Below are positions 7,626 through 8,011 of a DNA stretch of 8,011 nt, piece after piece (the stretch's first letter is position 1; the number at the start of each line of letters is the position of its first letter). Location: the NCBI GenBank assembly GCA_027488165.1, contig JAIYCF010000127.1:1-8011 (forward strand), read 5' to 3'. A program made the translations under genes and the position numbers. The notes under the pieces were generated by a model. The model did not search any database. It worked only from the letters and a program-made list of their open reading frames with translations, and was not told the DNA's origin. The stretch comes from Streptomycetaceae bacterium (GTDB taxonomy: Bacteria > Actinomycetota > Actinomycetes > Nanopelagicales > Nanopelagicaceae).

Positions 7626-8011
7626 GTGGCAAAGGGGATGGGATTTGCTCAAGGAGAAATAGTCCTTGAAGTCGGATACGACACAGATTGCGATGACGTA
7701 CTTCGCAATGAGATCGCTGCCACAGTCGGAACAACATTTCTTGAAGGAACAGCGACTGAAGTCGTTGATGCAGTAATTCTCTGGTGGCGCGATGGCGATG
7801 GCGATCTCGTTGATGAATTAATGGATGCCCTTACATATTTAAGTGAGACCGGACCAATTTGGGTATTAACTCCAAAAGTTGGTCGCGAGGGACATGTCGA
7901 GCCAAGTGATATTCAAGATGCCGCACCAATTGCAGGGTTGAGCCAAACATCAACGCTCGCCGTTGCAAATGATTGGACGGCAACTCGTCTAGTGGCGCGT
8001 AAGGCTGGCAA
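7626..8011 (+). CDS. DUF3052 family protein, 3' end cut by the window
   Basis: A small acidic protein of the uncharacterised DUF3052 family; 128 codons plus two bases are visible. Family hallmarks: GFAQGEIVLEVGYD near the N-terminus (6-19); LWWRDGDGDLVDELMDAL (52-69); WVLTPKVGREGHVEPSDI (79-96); AGLSQTST (103-110); and DWTATRLVARKAG at the visible end. As members usually stop shortly after this last segment, only a few residues are probably missing. No signal peptide or membrane helix is seen, so it is likely cytoplasmic. The biochemical role is unknown. Divergent placement beside aceE recurs in other Actinobacteria, with Mycobacterium tuberculosis Rv2239c close to Rv2241 (aceE), as I recall it. 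This hints at a link with pyruvate metabolism or shared regulation, but does not establish one. Confidence 0.88.
   Translation, partial: MAKGMGFAQGEIVLEVGYDTDCDDVLRNEIAATVGTTFLEGTATEVVDAVILWWRDGDGDLVDELMDALTYLSETGPIWVLTPKVGREGHVEPSDIQDAAPIAGLSQTSTLAVANDWTATRLVARKAG

Noticed and set aside
7534..7737. Minus-strand open frame upstream of aceE that could be a small leading gene
   Set aside because: It overlaps the start of the DUF3052 gene antisense and the divergent promoter gap; DUF3052 is strongly supported by family motifs while this frame shows none.
7638..8011. Alternative ATG start for the DUF3052 gene
   Set aside because: The GTG at 7626 has a better-spaced GGTGGA site and gives an N-terminus of the length usual before the conserved GF..G segment.

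Overview
The window looks like a compact, gene-dense actinobacterial chromosome segment. It carries a GlgE maltosyltransferase, a single-chain AceE-type pyruvate dehydrogenase E1, and a DUF3052 protein, a family known mainly from Actinobacteria. GC content is moderate, roughly 45-50% by eye. Only about 105 of 8011 bases lie outside genes, and junctions are 8-9 bases or overlapping. Together these fit a streamlined actinobacterium such as the freshwater Nanopelagicales (acI) group. That placement is inference; no marker gene here fixes the taxon.

Layout: a 5'-truncated MFS transporter on the + strand (1-900) runs tail-to-tail into a three-gene cluster on the - strand. Read in the direction of transcription, the cluster is aceE (7537-4817), glgE (4808-2844) and glgB (2834-897), with gaps of only 8 and 9 bases. 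Divergent from aceE, after an 88-base intergenic region, is a DUF3052 gene (7626 to the window end) that is cut just before its expected stop.

The cluster puts the E1 subunit of the pyruvate dehydrogenase complex at the head of what looks like one transcript with two alpha-glucan genes. GlgE extends alpha-1,4-glucans using maltose-1-phosphate, and GlgB adds the alpha-1,6 branches. The enzymes that make maltose-1-phosphate (TreS plus maltokinase, or GlgM/GlgC) are not in the window. All expected catalytic residues of AceE, GlgE and GlgB can be seen, so all three are probably active.

I found no mobile elements, RNA genes, CRISPR arrays or phage genes, and no clearly new system. The points most worth a second look are the aceE-glgE-glgB linkage, a branching enzyme whose N1 domain is replaced by a short amphipathic peptide, the DUF3052-aceE pairing, and a 17-base T run at the window edge inside the transporter frame.
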